DNA of 64,000 nucleotides. It comes from Hyphomicrobium_A sp963776675 (GTDB lineage: Bacteria; Pseudomonadota; Alphaproteobacteria; Rhizobiales; Hyphomicrobiaceae). The stretch spans positions 258,012 through 322,011 of the forward strand of contig CAVZNR010000049.1 of NCBI GenBank assembly GCA_963776675.1. Direction: 5' to 3'. How positions within the stretch are numbered: the first letter of the stretch is position 1; each line of letters begins with the position of its first letter. The translations under genes and the position numbers were made by a program. Shown one piece after another: positions 8,489-16,628 of this stretch. The notes beneath the pieces were generated by a model. It was not told where the DNA came from and did not search any database. It saw only the letters and a list, made by a program, of their open reading frames with translations.

Positions 8489-9124
8489 ATGCACTTTTAT
8501 CCGCACGAACGCATTGCTCTGTTCATCGACGGAGTTAGCCTCTACGCGACCGCCAAGTCACTTGAGTTCGACGTGGACTACAAGCGACTGCTCATGCTGT
8601 TTGGGCAGAGAGCACAACTCGTGCGTGCCTACTACTATACGGCGCTAGCCGAGGACCAAGAGTACTCCTCTATCCGTCCTTTGATAGACTGGCTCGGTTA
8701 TAATGGTTTCAGCGTTGTGACCAAGCCGACAAAGGAGTTCACGGACGCATCTGGACGCCGCAAGGTTAAGGGTAATATGGACGTCGAGATTGCCGTTCAG
8801 GCGATCCAGATGGCTTCGTCTCTCGACCACCTCGTCCTGTTCTCGGGCGACGGCGATTTCCGCAGCCTCGTGGCCGACCTCCAGCTCAGGGGCAAGCGGG
8901 TCAGCGTCATCTCGACTCTGCAGAGCAATCCGCCGATGATTGCTGACGAGCTGCGCCGGCAGGCCGACCAGTTCATCGATCTCGCCGACCTGGAGCCCAT
9001 CATCGCTCGCGACCCTTCGACGCGGCCGGTGCGGCCCGCGAGAGGCGCGCGCGGCGGAGCCGAGCATGGACTTTCGGACGAGGCGCCGGGATACGACGAC
9101 GGCGACGACCCCCAAGAGCCTTAA
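8489..9124 (+). CDS. NYN-domain (LabA/DUF88-like) putative ribonuclease
   Basis: A 211-residue protein with the PIN-like NYN fold. Acidic metal-binding positions are visible in ALFIDGVSLY, KGNMDVEIAVQAI and LVLFSGDGDFRSLV; SVISTLQSNPPMIADELRRQADQFIDL completes the fold. Residues 175-211 are an Arg/Gly/Asp-rich tail, probably disordered. LabA-type proteins are thought to act on RNA. The frame is open for 336 bases further upstream, but ATG 8489 with AAGGA six bases before it fits the conserved start of the family. Confidence 0.88.
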   Translation: MHFYPHERIALFIDGVSLYATAKSLEFDVDYKRLLMLFGQRAQLVRAYYYTALAEDQEYSSIRPLIDWLGYNGFSVVTKPTKEFTDASGRRKVKGNMDVEIAVQAIQMASSLDHLVLFSGDGDFRSLVADLQLRGKRVSVISTLQSNPPMIADELRRQADQFIDLADLEPIIARDPSTRPVRPARGARGGAEHGLSDEAPGYDDGDDPQEP

Positions 9125-9144
9125 CCAGATTCCGCGAAATCGCC

Positions 9145-10725
9145 TCATGCTGCGCTGCGACGCTGCGAGACGAGATCCCAGGCAACGTTAATCTGACGCA
9201 CGCGAGCTTCGCGCTGGAGCCGGTCGGTCTCCGAGCGGGCAAGGTCGGGGTGCCAGCTCTGGCGTAGACCATCGACGATCTTCTTTATCGCGACTGTTGA
9301 AGACTCCGGACTGGCGCCGAGGACCTCGAGCGCCTCGTCGTACGTCGTCGGGACCGACGCCTCACTGACGCTGCGCGCCGTCTCACTGCTCCGAGGGCTG
9401 GCAGCGGGCGCATCGGACCCGTCGTCGGGCGCACGCTCGTGGGTGAGCCCTTTGAAGCCGCCGCCGAGCGAGATGTCGGCAATGTCCCCACGCTGCAGCA
9501 CGGATGATTGCGGGCGCCCACGCCAGCGCAGGAAGCCGAATACGGCAAGGCCGGCGAGGACCAGCGTCGTCGCAGCGCCCGCGGCAGCCGCCTCGATGCT
9601 TACCCCCGGCAGGCCAAGGACGGGAGGCGCCTCGCTCTCGGAGGACGTCTCGGAAGGCACCGGGGGTGGCTGCGGGGCCGGCGTGGCTTCCGCGCTCGTC
9701 GTAATGTCCGACGAGGCGCCAGACGTCTTGGCCGCTTGCGCGCGCAGGTCGACGGGGGCTGCCACGGCGCTGGTCTCGATGCGCGCTGCGGCGATCGCCG
9801 ATTGAGGTGATGTCGTCGCGGGCGTGGTCGGCGAGGCCGGCGCGGCGACGACCGGGCGCGGACCATTGATGATCGTGGGCCCTTGAGGCTCTTGCGGCGC
9901 CGCAACCGCGGGCTCGGTGGCCTCCACGTCCGTTGCCGCCGCCTGTTTATGCGTCGGCGCAGCCGCAGGGGGCTCGGGCTTGGGCTCTGTGGCCCACGAC
10001 GACGTAGCCGGTTGCGGTGCCGGTGCCGTCACGGGCGGCGGCGCTGCAAGACGCTGTTGCGGCGGCGGTGCGCGCTCGGGCACGTCCGGATGGGGTGCCG
10101 GCACGGGCTGAGACTGATACGCGGCAACGGCCGGAGCCTGTGGCGCGGGTGCGTCAGGAAGCTCGGCGACCTCGGGCGAACCGCCTTCAAAGGTGAGCGG
10201 GATGCCAACCGCCGGCGCGAAGCCCGGCGGCAGGGTAACAACGCGCGCGCCATAGCCGTGGTCGTCGGGGGCCTCGAACGGATCGCGCTCGTCCTCGAAA
10301 TCACGCCGGCGCATCGTACGGCGACTGGCACGCAACCCGCGCGCACGCGCCACGCCCCACAAGCGATCCATACGCATTCGGAAGCTGCCATTCTCGGACC
10401 ACGCATCCCAGTCGGCAAAACGCGTGGCCGCAGCCGCCGCATCGAGCCAGGCGACGCGATCGCCGTCGCAGTCGAACTGGAAGCGGTGCACCAGCCAGGA
10501 GCGGCAACGATCGGGCTCGTCCGGCGAGCAAGTCGTGAAGACCTCGCGCTGGCGATTGCCGATTACCGTGTAGGTGCGATCTTCGGCCGTAGGCCGCAAA
10601 TGTATCTGCGCACCGTCGAAGCGGCAGTCGAACGGCATGCGCATCAGCTCGGATGCGTGCGCGGTGCCGCTGGCTATGATCAGGACGAGCCCGAAGCTGC
10701 GAGCCAGACGCGGGTAGAAGCCCAT
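9145..10725 (-). CDS. Membrane-anchored protein with C-terminal J domain
   Basis: A 526-residue protein. Residues 1-25 are a signal peptide (ends TAHASE). Residues ~26-150 form a Cys-containing domain (PFDCRFDGAQIHLRP, CSPDEPDRCRSWL, QFDCDGDRVAW). A Pro/Ala-rich stretch of about 230 residues follows. A single membrane helix (AAAGAATTLVLAGLAVFGFL) leads to an Arg-rich stop-transfer and about 110 residues ending in a J-like domain: YDEALEVLGASPESS, SWHPDLA with the HPD motif, and a final helix VRQINVAWDLVSQRR. With this topology the J domain is cytoplasmic and could recruit DnaK to the membrane, while the N-terminal domain lies in the periplasm. It is convergent with the NYN gene. ATG 10725 has GGGGG just upstream. 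Confidence 0.8.
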   Translation of the reverse strand: MGFYPRLARSFGLVLIIASGTAHASELMRMPFDCRFDGAQIHLRPTAEDRTYTVIGNRQREVFTTCSPDEPDRCRSWLVHRFQFDCDGDRVAWLDAAAAATRFADWDAWSENGSFRMRMDRLWGVARARGLRASRRTMRRRDFEDERDPFEAPDDHGYGARVVTLPPGFAPAVGIPLTFEGGSPEVAELPDAPAPQAPAVAAYQSQPVPAPHPDVPERAPPPQQRLAAPPPVTAPAPQPATSSWATEPKPEPPAAAPTHKQAAATDVEATEPAVAAPQEPQGPTIINGPRPVVAAPASPTTPATTSPQSAIAAARIETSAVAAPVDLRAQAAKTSGASSDITTSAEATPAPQPPPVPSETSSESEAPPVLGLPGVSIEAAAAGAATTLVLAGLAVFGFLRWRGRPQSSVLQRGDIADISLGGGFKGLTHERAPDDGSDAPAASPRSSETARSVSEASVPTTYDEALEVLGASPESSTVAIKKIVDGLRQSWHPDLARSETDRLQREARVRQINVAWDLVSQRRSAA

Positions 10726-10969
10726 TGCGCCCCCAAAGTGCTGGACTGACGGTCCATAAACTGAGGCCGTACAAGCGTGTCCGCTTTGTGGCGGAGGCAT
10801 GGCCTGTACTGCCCGGATTTGTATCGTTGCGTATCGGAGCGAGCACCCTGCCGCTCAAGCTTCCTTAACGCGGCAGCCGCGCCCGGGCCGTCGCCGGTAA
10901 CACACCACTCGCCTGCGGCGAATGATCTCCAACGGCCCAGAGGCCCACCGATGGCTCCAGGAGGCGGCA

Positions 10970-11704
10970 ATGGCACGCACGCGCGCAACGACGGCAACAC
11001 GGGCTCTCGCGGCAGTGATCGCCGCCGCGGCCCTTTCAGGCGCCGCCCAGGCTGCCTCCCCGCGCGCCGTCATCGAGCTTTTCACCAGCCAGGGCTGCTC
11101 CTCGTGCCCGCCGGCCGACGCCCTCCTGGCCAAGCTCGCCACCGAGGACGATCTCATCGCGCTGTCGCTGCCGGTCGACTACTGGGACCGGCTCGGCTGG
11201 AAGGACACGCTTGCCAAGCACGCCTTCACCGAGCGCCAGGTCGCCTACTCGAAGAAGCGCGGTGACGGCCAGGTCTATACGCCGCAGGCGGTGGTCAACG
11301 GGAAGGAGCACGCGGTCGGCTCGCAGCGCTCGGCGATCGCGGCCGCCGTCAAGGATACTGAATCGAGCTTATCGGTGCCCGTGAGGCTCAACCGCTCGCA
11401 AGGCAAGCTGGAGGTTTCGGTCGACGCAGCTGCCGCGCCCATTCCTGCGACGCTGCTCGTCATGCCGTATCTCGCCGCGCGCGACGTCGTCATAGGGCGC
11501 GGAGAGAATGCGCGGCGCACGATCACCTATACGAACATCGTGCGCGACATCGTCCCAATCGCCGACTGGAACGGCAAACCTATCGCACGGACGATCCCGC
11601 TCGACGAATACAAGAACTACGACGGGCTCGTCGTGCTCCTGCAAGCGGGATCGCCCGGCAATCCCGGAGCAATCCTCGGCGCAGGGCGCCTTGCCCTGCG
11701 CTAG
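10970..11704 (+). CDS. Secreted DUF1223 (thioredoxin-like) protein
   Basis: A 244-residue protein with a signal peptide (about 1-28, ends AQAAS). The DUF1223 core starts RAVIELFTSQGCSSCPPADALL; the CSSC pair resembles a thioredoxin-fold redox motif. PVDYWDRLGWKDTLAKHAFT and GQVYTPQAVVNGKEHAVGSQR are family landmarks, the latter containing the cis-Pro-like position. It is probably periplasmic. Substrate and partner are unknown. ATG 10970 is preceded by AGGAGG with ideal spacing, so the longer frame from 10922 is rejected. Confidence 0.9.
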   Translation: MARTRATTATRALAAVIAAAALSGAAQAASPRAVIELFTSQGCSSCPPADALLAKLATEDDLIALSLPVDYWDRLGWKDTLAKHAFTERQVAYSKKRGDGQVYTPQAVVNGKEHAVGSQRSAIAAAVKDTESSLSVPVRLNRSQGKLEVSVDAAAAPIPATLLVMPYLAARDVVIGRGENARRTITYTNIVRDIVPIADWNGKPIARTIPLDEYKNYDGLVVLLQAGSPGNPGAILGAGRLALR

Positions 11705-11736
11705 ACGGAAACGCCCCCTTAGCGGGGGCGTCCGTC
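11704..11736 (+). terminator. Rho-independent-type terminator after DUF1223 gene
   Basis: GACGG-AA-ACGCCCCC pairs with GGGGGCGT-CCGTC over a short TTAGC loop, starting at the stop codon and followed by TT. It sits between two convergent genes and could serve both. Confidence 0.75.
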
Positions 11737-11754
11737 TTCGAAGCGCGCATCAAA

Positions 11755-13275
11755 TCAGGGGCTGAGCCGCGCTAAGGGCGGTATGTAGGTCGGGTCGAGC
11801 ACCTCCGCCAGATCCCACATGAGGCGCTGCGCTGCCGCCTGCATGGCCGGATCCTGGATCACCACCTCGACGCGGCGGTTGACGGCGCGGTTCTCTTTAT
11901 CGGAGTTGGGCACCAACGGCTGCGACTCTGCATGACCGATCGCAGATAGCCGCTTGCGAGCGACGCCCGAGCCGACGAGATACGCGACTGCCGCCTGGGC
12001 CCGGCGCTCGGCCAGGTGCCGATTGATCTGGGCGGGGCCGGAGTTGTCGGAATGCCCGTGAATTTCGATGCGAATGGACGGGCATGACCGCGCCATCATC
12101 GCGATCCGATCCAGCTCCGGCTTCATGTCAGGCTCGATCGCGGCGTTACCCGGCGAGAACTCCAGCGGGCTCATGAGGTGGGTCGCCTCGCGGCAGGGGC
12201 CGAGATGGCGCACCTGACGCACGGGCGAGGCGGGCTTGCTCAAGCTCAGCGTTTCAGGAAGGCTGATCGCACCGGTCTCGAAGCGCGAGCCGCGCCTTTC
12301 CTCGATGGCCAGACGCAAGGCACGCTGCGCCCTGGCCGCAATCATTGAGCGGTCGATCTCGGCATTGCGCGCCAGCTCGAACTCTCGCACGGTCTTGACG
12401 GCTGCGAGCGAGGCGTTGATCTCCGCGTTGCGTGCCGCGGCGAAGGCGCGGGTGCGCTCGGCGTTGACGGCCGCCATCGAAACGTTGATCTCGGCATTGC
12501 GTGCCGCGGCGAAGATGCGGGCGCGCTCGGCCTTAACGGCGGCCATTGAGGCCTCGATCTCGGTGTTGCGCGCGTGCTCGAACTCGCGCACGGCCTTGAC
12601 GGTCTCCATCGAGGCGTCAATTTCGGCGTTGCGAGCCACGGCAAAGGCGACCTTCTCATACTGCGCGTTGAGCGCATCCACCCAGGCCTGAAGCTCGGGG
12701 GTCTGCGCGGTCGCTAGCTTGTGCCGGCGCGCTGCCTCGACCGCCGCCAATGAGGCATTGATCTCGGCGTTGCGTGCCGCCGCGAACTGACGGGCGCGCT
12801 CGGCCTTAACGGCTGCCATCGACGCGTTGATCTCGGCGTTGCGCGCGGCCGCAAATTCACGCGCGCGCAGGGACTGGACTGCCGCCATAGAAGCGTTGAT
12901 CTCGGCGCTGCGTGCCGCGGCGAACTCACGGGTGCGCTCGGCCTGGCAACGTGGCGTCATCGAATCCGGCGACTTGCAGTGGGTGCGGGCAAGAGCAAGC
13001 TCGCGGGCACGCTCGGCCTCGCAGCGCGGCGTGGCGGAATCTGTTGCCTTGCAGTGGGTGCGGGCGGCGGTGAGCCATGGGCGCGCCGCGTTGACGGCGG
13101 CGATCGAGGCGTCGATCTCGGCGTTGCGCGCCGCTGCGAATTCTAGCGCGCGCTCGGCCTCGCAGCGCGGGGAGCTGGAATTGGCGACGCAGTGGCTGAT
13201 TCCGGTCTCGCCAATAGCGGGCGTGGCGAGTGATGATAATAAGAGAATGGGGACTGTGGTACGCAAACGATACAT
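11755..13275 (-). CDS. OmpA-domain protein with Cys-hairpin and long helical repeats
   Basis: A 506-residue secreted protein; signal peptide 1-22. Three Cys-pair modules (Cys29/38, 75/85, 100/110) share the form HC-x(3)-xS-x(2)-PRC[EQ]AER. Nine copies of F-x-x-A-R-[NS]-x-E-I-x-x-S-[MLI] have their Phe at 46, 118, 141, 164, 211, 232, 255, 278 and 299; spacings are mostly 23 or 21 residues. They are alanine-rich and surely helical. Residues ~365-475 are an OmpA C-terminal domain (LEFSPGNAAIEPDMKPELD, IEIHGHSDNSGPAQINRHLA, ERRAQAAVAYL), which binds peptidoglycan through its conserved Asp and Arg. The protein probably tethers an extended helical rod to the cell wall. ATG 13275 has GAGG seven bases upstream. 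Confidence 0.9.
   Translation of the reverse strand: MYRLRTTVPILLLSSLATPAIGETGISHCVANSSSPRCEAERALEFAAARNAEIDASIAAVNAARPWLTAARTHCKATDSATPRCEAERARELALARTHCKSPDSMTPRCQAERTREFAAARSAEINASMAAVQSLRAREFAAARNAEINASMAAVKAERARQFAAARNAEINASLAAVEAARRHKLATAQTPELQAWVDALNAQYEKVAFAVARNAEIDASMETVKAVREFEHARNTEIEASMAAVKAERARIFAAARNAEINVSMAAVNAERTRAFAAARNAEINASLAAVKTVREFELARNAEIDRSMIAARAQRALRLAIEERRGSRFETGAISLPETLSLSKPASPVRQVRHLGPCREATHLMSPLEFSPGNAAIEPDMKPELDRIAMMARSCPSIRIEIHGHSDNSGPAQINRHLAERRAQAAVAYLVGSGVARKRLSAIGHAESQPLVPNSDKENRAVNRRVEVVIQDPAMQAAAQRLMWDLAEVLDPTYIPPLARLSP
12328..13143 (-). repeat. Intragenic repeats encoding nine helical units
   Basis: Units of 69 or 63 bases coding for [EQAI]FAAARNAEINASMAAVK-type segments recur nine times (residues 45-316 of the OmpA-domain gene). 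Several share near-identical DNA such as GCGTTGATCTCGGCGTTGCG on the plus strand, so unit number could vary by recombination. Confidence 0.85.
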
Positions 13276-13438
13276 AACGGGACCTCGGCTGCTCGAATTT
13301 GGATGCGCCCCTGGCGACGCTCGGAAGACAGCGCTATTTGAAGCCAGTTTGCTTAAAATTCGGTGCGCTTTTGAGCTAAATGTCCCACAATGACTGGTGC
13401 ATTTCGGGATGACAAAAAACTTAGCGGAAAGAAAATAA

Positions 13439-13465
13439 CGGCCGCGGGCGAGGCACCCGCAGCCG
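13439..13465 (-). terminator. Terminator of the 38-residue peptide gene
   Basis: On the minus strand CGGC-T-GCGGG / CCCGC-GGCCG forms a hairpin followed by GTTATTTTCTTTCC, a T-rich tail typical of factor-independent termination. Confidence 0.7.
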
Positions 13466-13487
13466 TCGACATTTGCACAAAACCGCC

Positions 13488-13604
13488 TCAGCGGCCGTAG
13501 TGAGTGCCCTGAAAACCGTGCACCGAGAAGGTATCGGCCTGGGCCGAGGCGCCGCCTGCCAGGGCAGCAACGGCGACGATTGCGGCGAGCAGAAAAGTTT
13601 TCAT
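13488..13604 (-). CDS. Small secreted peptide (38 residues), unknown
   Basis: ATG 13604 is preceded by AGGAGA at good spacing. The product is a clean signal peptide (MKTFLLAAIVAVAALAGGAS, cleavage near AQA) and only about 13 mature residues (DTFSVHGFQGTHYGR). It has its own ribosome-binding site and a T-tailed terminator just downstream, which argues for a real small gene. A longer in-frame extension exists but lacks a binding site. Function unknown. Confidence 0.65.
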   Translation of the reverse strand: MKTFLLAAIVAVAALAGGASAQADTFSVHGFQGTHYGR

Positions 13605-13825
13605 TGCGTTTCTCCTAATGGGGACTGGGTTGCATTTGCTCGTTTGAGAAGCCGGACCGAACGCAATGCGTCGCCGCTCCCTGCCGCCTTTATGCAAATT
13701 CCCAGGCGCGAACTGAAATATCGACCTTCTTCGAAATCGATAGCGAAACGCTATGAAACGCCGCCGCGATTTTGAAGATGCCCATGAGGGCGCAATGATC
13801 GCGAATGCCGCAAGCGCGTATACGC

Positions 13826-13865
13826 CGATCGTGCCGGCTAGCGAATAGCGCCCCCGGCACGATCG
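13826..13865. terminator. 12-bp perfect inverted repeat downstream of Gly-rich secreted gene
   Basis: CGATCGTGCCGG (13826-13837) and CCGGCACGATCG (13854-13865) are exact reverse complements over a 16-base loop. On the plus strand TGCTTTTTG follows, the arrangement of a terminator; on the minus strand it starts ten bases after the stop of the neighbouring gene. Confidence 0.6.
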
Positions 13866-13875
13866 TGCTTTTTGC

Positions 13876-14199
13876 CTAAGGGCCGTTGTAACAGGCCCTA
13901 TGCATGTCCCACCAATATGAGCTGCCGGTGCGCACCGCCCTACGATAGAGGGGCTCGCAGCCGGTGTAGTAGTAGGGACCGCCGCCGGCGATCACGGCAC
14001 CCGCGACCGCCGGGCCACCCCAGTGATAGATCCTGCGACCGCGCCAGCCAGCACCACGCCAGCCGATGCCACGGTCGATGCCGCCGGCGAAACGGCCGCC
14101 GCCGAAGTGGCCGCCCCTCGCCTCGGCGACGGGCGCCGCCGCCGCCAGGCCGATCATCGCACCCAGGATGGCGCCGAGTGCGGCTTGCGATCTCTTCAT
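13876..14199 (-). CDS. Small secreted Gly/Arg-rich protein, unknown
   Basis: A 107-residue product from ATG 14199 with GGAGG upstream. Residues 1-27 are a signal peptide (ends VAEA). The mature part is Gly/Arg/Trp-rich (RGGHFGGGRFAGG, GWRGAGWRGRR), has a short hydrophobic run (AVAGAVIAGG), and ends YYYTGCEPLYRRAV...DMHRACYNGP with two Cys. This resembles the many short Gly-rich envelope proteins of Hyphomicrobiales, whose role is unknown. Confidence 0.75.
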   Translation of the reverse strand: MKRSQAALGAILGAMIGLAAAAPVAEARGGHFGGGRFAGGIDRGIGWRGAGWRGRRIYHWGGPAVAGAVIAGGGPYYYTGCEPLYRRAVRTGSSYWWDMHRACYNGP

Positions 14200-14444
14200 G
14201 TGAACCTCCTCTGTCGGACCAAGAGGTCCATAGTGCCGTCCCGGCGGAGCTGGCGGTTCGAACGATGAAAAGCAGCTAAACGAGGGGTTTATGCGCATCC
14301 CGGCAATGGGACGGCGCGATTAACGCTGAGCCTTGTGGCGGCCGACTGCGACCGAGCCCGCGCGCCCCGCCGACGGGTGGTGCGAAAACGTCGCGAGGGA
14401 CGAGCGTTAATGGAGGCGCCACACCCCGCGACAAACCCATCCGC

Positions 14445-15626
14445 ATGCGCTATACCCGCGCCCGCATGCGCATCGCCACATCGTCCCAAGATCTCTCCTC
14501 AGCCTGCCAGCGCCTATCCGCGAGCGACTTCGTCGCCGTCGATACGGAGTTCATGCGCGAGCAGACGTTCTGGCCGCAGCTGTGCCTCATCCAGATCGCC
14601 TCTCCGGAGGAGGCTCTGATCATCGATCCCATGGCGGCGGGAATCGACCTCGATCCCTTCTGGTCGCTGATGGCGAACGAGCGCATCGTCAAGGTCTTCC
14701 ACGCCGCGCGCCAGGACATCGAGATCGTCTACGCCAACACCGGGCTCGTGCCGCAGCCCGTGTTCGACACGCAGATCGCCGCCATGGTGTGCGGGTTCGG
14801 CGAGTCGATCTCCTACGTGAACCTCGTCAAGAAGGTCACCGGCATCGACCTCGACAAGTCCTCGCGCTTCACCGACTGGAGCCGGCGCCCGCTGTCGGAA
14901 AAGCAATTGAGCTACGCGCTCGCCGACGTGACGCACCTGCGCGACGTCTACCAACACCTGAAGTCCGAGATCGAGGGCTCGAACCGCGCTGGATGGCTCA
15001 ACGAGGAGATGGGGGTTCTGACCGACCCCAAGACCTACGAGCAGCACCCCGACGACGCCTGGCAGCGCCTGAAGCTGCGCGTCAAGAATCGCAAGTCGCT
15101 GGCCGTGCTGATGGAGCTCGCCGCCTGGCGCGAGCGCATGGCGCAGAGCCAGAACGTTCCGCGTGCGCGCGTCCTGCGCGACGAGGCGCTCTACGACATC
15201 GCCAACCAGGCCCCCACCAGCCCCGAGCAGATGAGCGAGCTCAGAACCTTGAGCGAGGGCTTCTCGCGCTCGGCGCGTGCCCGCGAGATCGTCGAGGCGG
15301 TGAAGCGCGGGCTCGCGCGCGACACCAAGACGGTGCCGCCGGTCTCGCGCGGACAACAGCCTTCGGCGGAGGCAACGGCGCTGATCGATCTTTTGCGCGT
15401 ACTTCTGAAGGCGTCGGCGGCCCGCCACCGCGTAGCCCCGCGTCTCATCGCCGGCTCCGACGACCTGGAGAAGATCGCGGTCGAGGCCGAGCCCGATATC
15501 CCGGCACTCAAAGGGTGGCGGCGACGGCTGTTCGGCGAGGATGCGCTGCGCCTGAAGCGGGGTGAGATCGCACTCACGCTGGAGAAGGGCGAGGTGGTGG
15601 CGATCCCAGCGCCGAAGAAGGAATAG
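14445..15626 (+). CDS. rnd: Ribonuclease D
   Basis: A 393-residue 3'-5' exoribonuclease that trims tRNA precursors. The DEDDy exonuclease motifs are all visible: DTEF (Exo I, Asp33 and Glu35), FHAARQDIEI (Exo II) and YALADVTHL (Exo III, Tyr and Asp). An HRDC domain follows from about residue 215 (AVLMELAAWRERMAQ, PRARVLRDEALYDIA). Length matches the family. ATG 14445 and ATG 14466 are both possible starts; the second begins directly with the conserved MRIATSSQDL. Confidence 0.96.
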   Translation: MRYTRARMRIATSSQDLSSACQRLSASDFVAVDTEFMREQTFWPQLCLIQIASPEEALIIDPMAAGIDLDPFWSLMANERIVKVFHAARQDIEIVYANTGLVPQPVFDTQIAAMVCGFGESISYVNLVKKVTGIDLDKSSRFTDWSRRPLSEKQLSYALADVTHLRDVYQHLKSEIEGSNRAGWLNEEMGVLTDPKTYEQHPDDAWQRLKLRVKNRKSLAVLMELAAWRERMAQSQNVPRARVLRDEALYDIANQAPTSPEQMSELRTLSEGFSRSARAREIVEAVKRGLARDTKTVPPVSRGQQPSAEATALIDLLRVLLKASAARHRVAPRLIAGSDDLEKIAVEAEPDIPALKGWRRRLFGEDALRLKRGEIALTLEKGEVVAIPAPKKE

Positions 15627-15658
15627 GCCGTCGCAGATCGACGCCTAGCCCTTGGCGA

Positions 15659-16552
15659 CTACCTTCTTCCCGGATCGTACTTGTTCTTCTGACGCCACTC
15701 GGAAAAGAAATAAGCCAGACTGTCGTCGATCACGTCGGGCAGCACGACCTTGACGGTCACGAGCTGATCGCCGGGCTGAGCCTTGCCGGCGCTGTTGATG
15801 CCCTTGCCCTTCAAGCGGAACACCCGGCCCGAGCTCGTCCCCTTGGGGATCGTGAGCTGCACGCGGCCGGTGACCGTCGGCACCTCGACCTTGCCGCCCA
15901 GCACCGCCTCGTCGATCGTAATGGGCACCTCGAGCAGGATGTCATCGTCGATGCGCTTAAACTGCGGGTGCGTGCGCACGCGGATCTCGACCAGCGCATC
16001 CCCCGTCTCTCCGGCGCCGAGCCCGCGGGCGCCTTTGCCTTTCAAGCGCAGGACCTGCCCATCGCCGACACCGGCCGGCACATTGAGGTCGAGCGTGCCG
16101 CCGCCGGGCAGCGTCACCCGCTTGGTCGTGCCTTTCACCGCCTCAAGGAAATCAACGTCCAGCGTGTAGCGCACATCGTGTCCTTTGACCGCGAAGCCGG
16201 GGCGGGGCCCGGAGCGACCCGCGCCGAACACATCGGAGAAAATGTCGCTGAAGCCGAACTCGTCGAAGCCAGCGCCGGCGCCGGCGCCGGCCCGGGCGCC
16301 GCGCGCATAGCTGCGAAAACCGTCGCGGCGCGGCTCGCCGCGCGCATCGATCTCGCCGCGGTCGAAGGCGCGGCGCTTGTCCGGATCACCGATAATCTCG
16401 TAGGCCGAGGACACCTTCTTGAAGCGCTCGTCGCTTCCCGAGGGATTGATATCCGGGTGCAACTCCTTGGCAAGCTTACGGAAAGCCCGGCGGATGTCGT
16501 CGTCCGAGGCGTTTCGGGGCACGCCAAGGATCGCGTACGGGTCATCGGCCAT
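15659..16552 (-). CDS. CbpA-like DnaJ family co-chaperone
   Basis: A 297-residue class B J protein. The N-terminal J domain (DPYAILGVPRNASDDDIRRAF, ELHPDINPS with HPD) is followed by a Gly-rich linker containing FGFSDIFSDVFG and two C-terminal substrate-binding domains (LPGGGTLDLNVPAGVGDGQVL and similar). The zinc-finger of classical DnaJ is absent, which matches CbpA. It stimulates DnaK in the cytoplasm. It lies convergent to rnd, 32 bases apart. Confidence 0.94.
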   Translation of the reverse strand: MADDPYAILGVPRNASDDDIRRAFRKLAKELHPDINPSGSDERFKKVSSAYEIIGDPDKRRAFDRGEIDARGEPRRDGFRSYARGARAGAGAGAGFDEFGFSDIFSDVFGAGRSGPRPGFAVKGHDVRYTLDVDFLEAVKGTTKRVTLPGGGTLDLNVPAGVGDGQVLRLKGKGARGLGAGETGDALVEIRVRTHPQFKRIDDDILLEVPITIDEAVLGGKVEVPTVTGRVQLTIPKGTSSGRVFRLKGKGINSAGKAQPGDQLVTVKVVLPDVIDDSLAYFFSEWRQKNKYDPGRR

Positions 16553-16628
16553 GGCAGGTGGGTCCTGGTCGTTGTGGAAGCATCAATTTAGCAGAAATTG
16601 TGGCGGCCTGGAGCCGCAATCAAGTGCT

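Noticed and set aside
8153..9124. 323-residue version of the NYN protein
   Set aside because: The first 112 residues lie antisense to the AraC gene and in its upstream gap, and a good ribosome-binding site precedes ATG 8489.
12328..13143. Repeats at 12.3-13.1 kb as a CRISPR or satellite
   Set aside because: They are in-frame coding repeats within one open frame and vary in length by whole codons.
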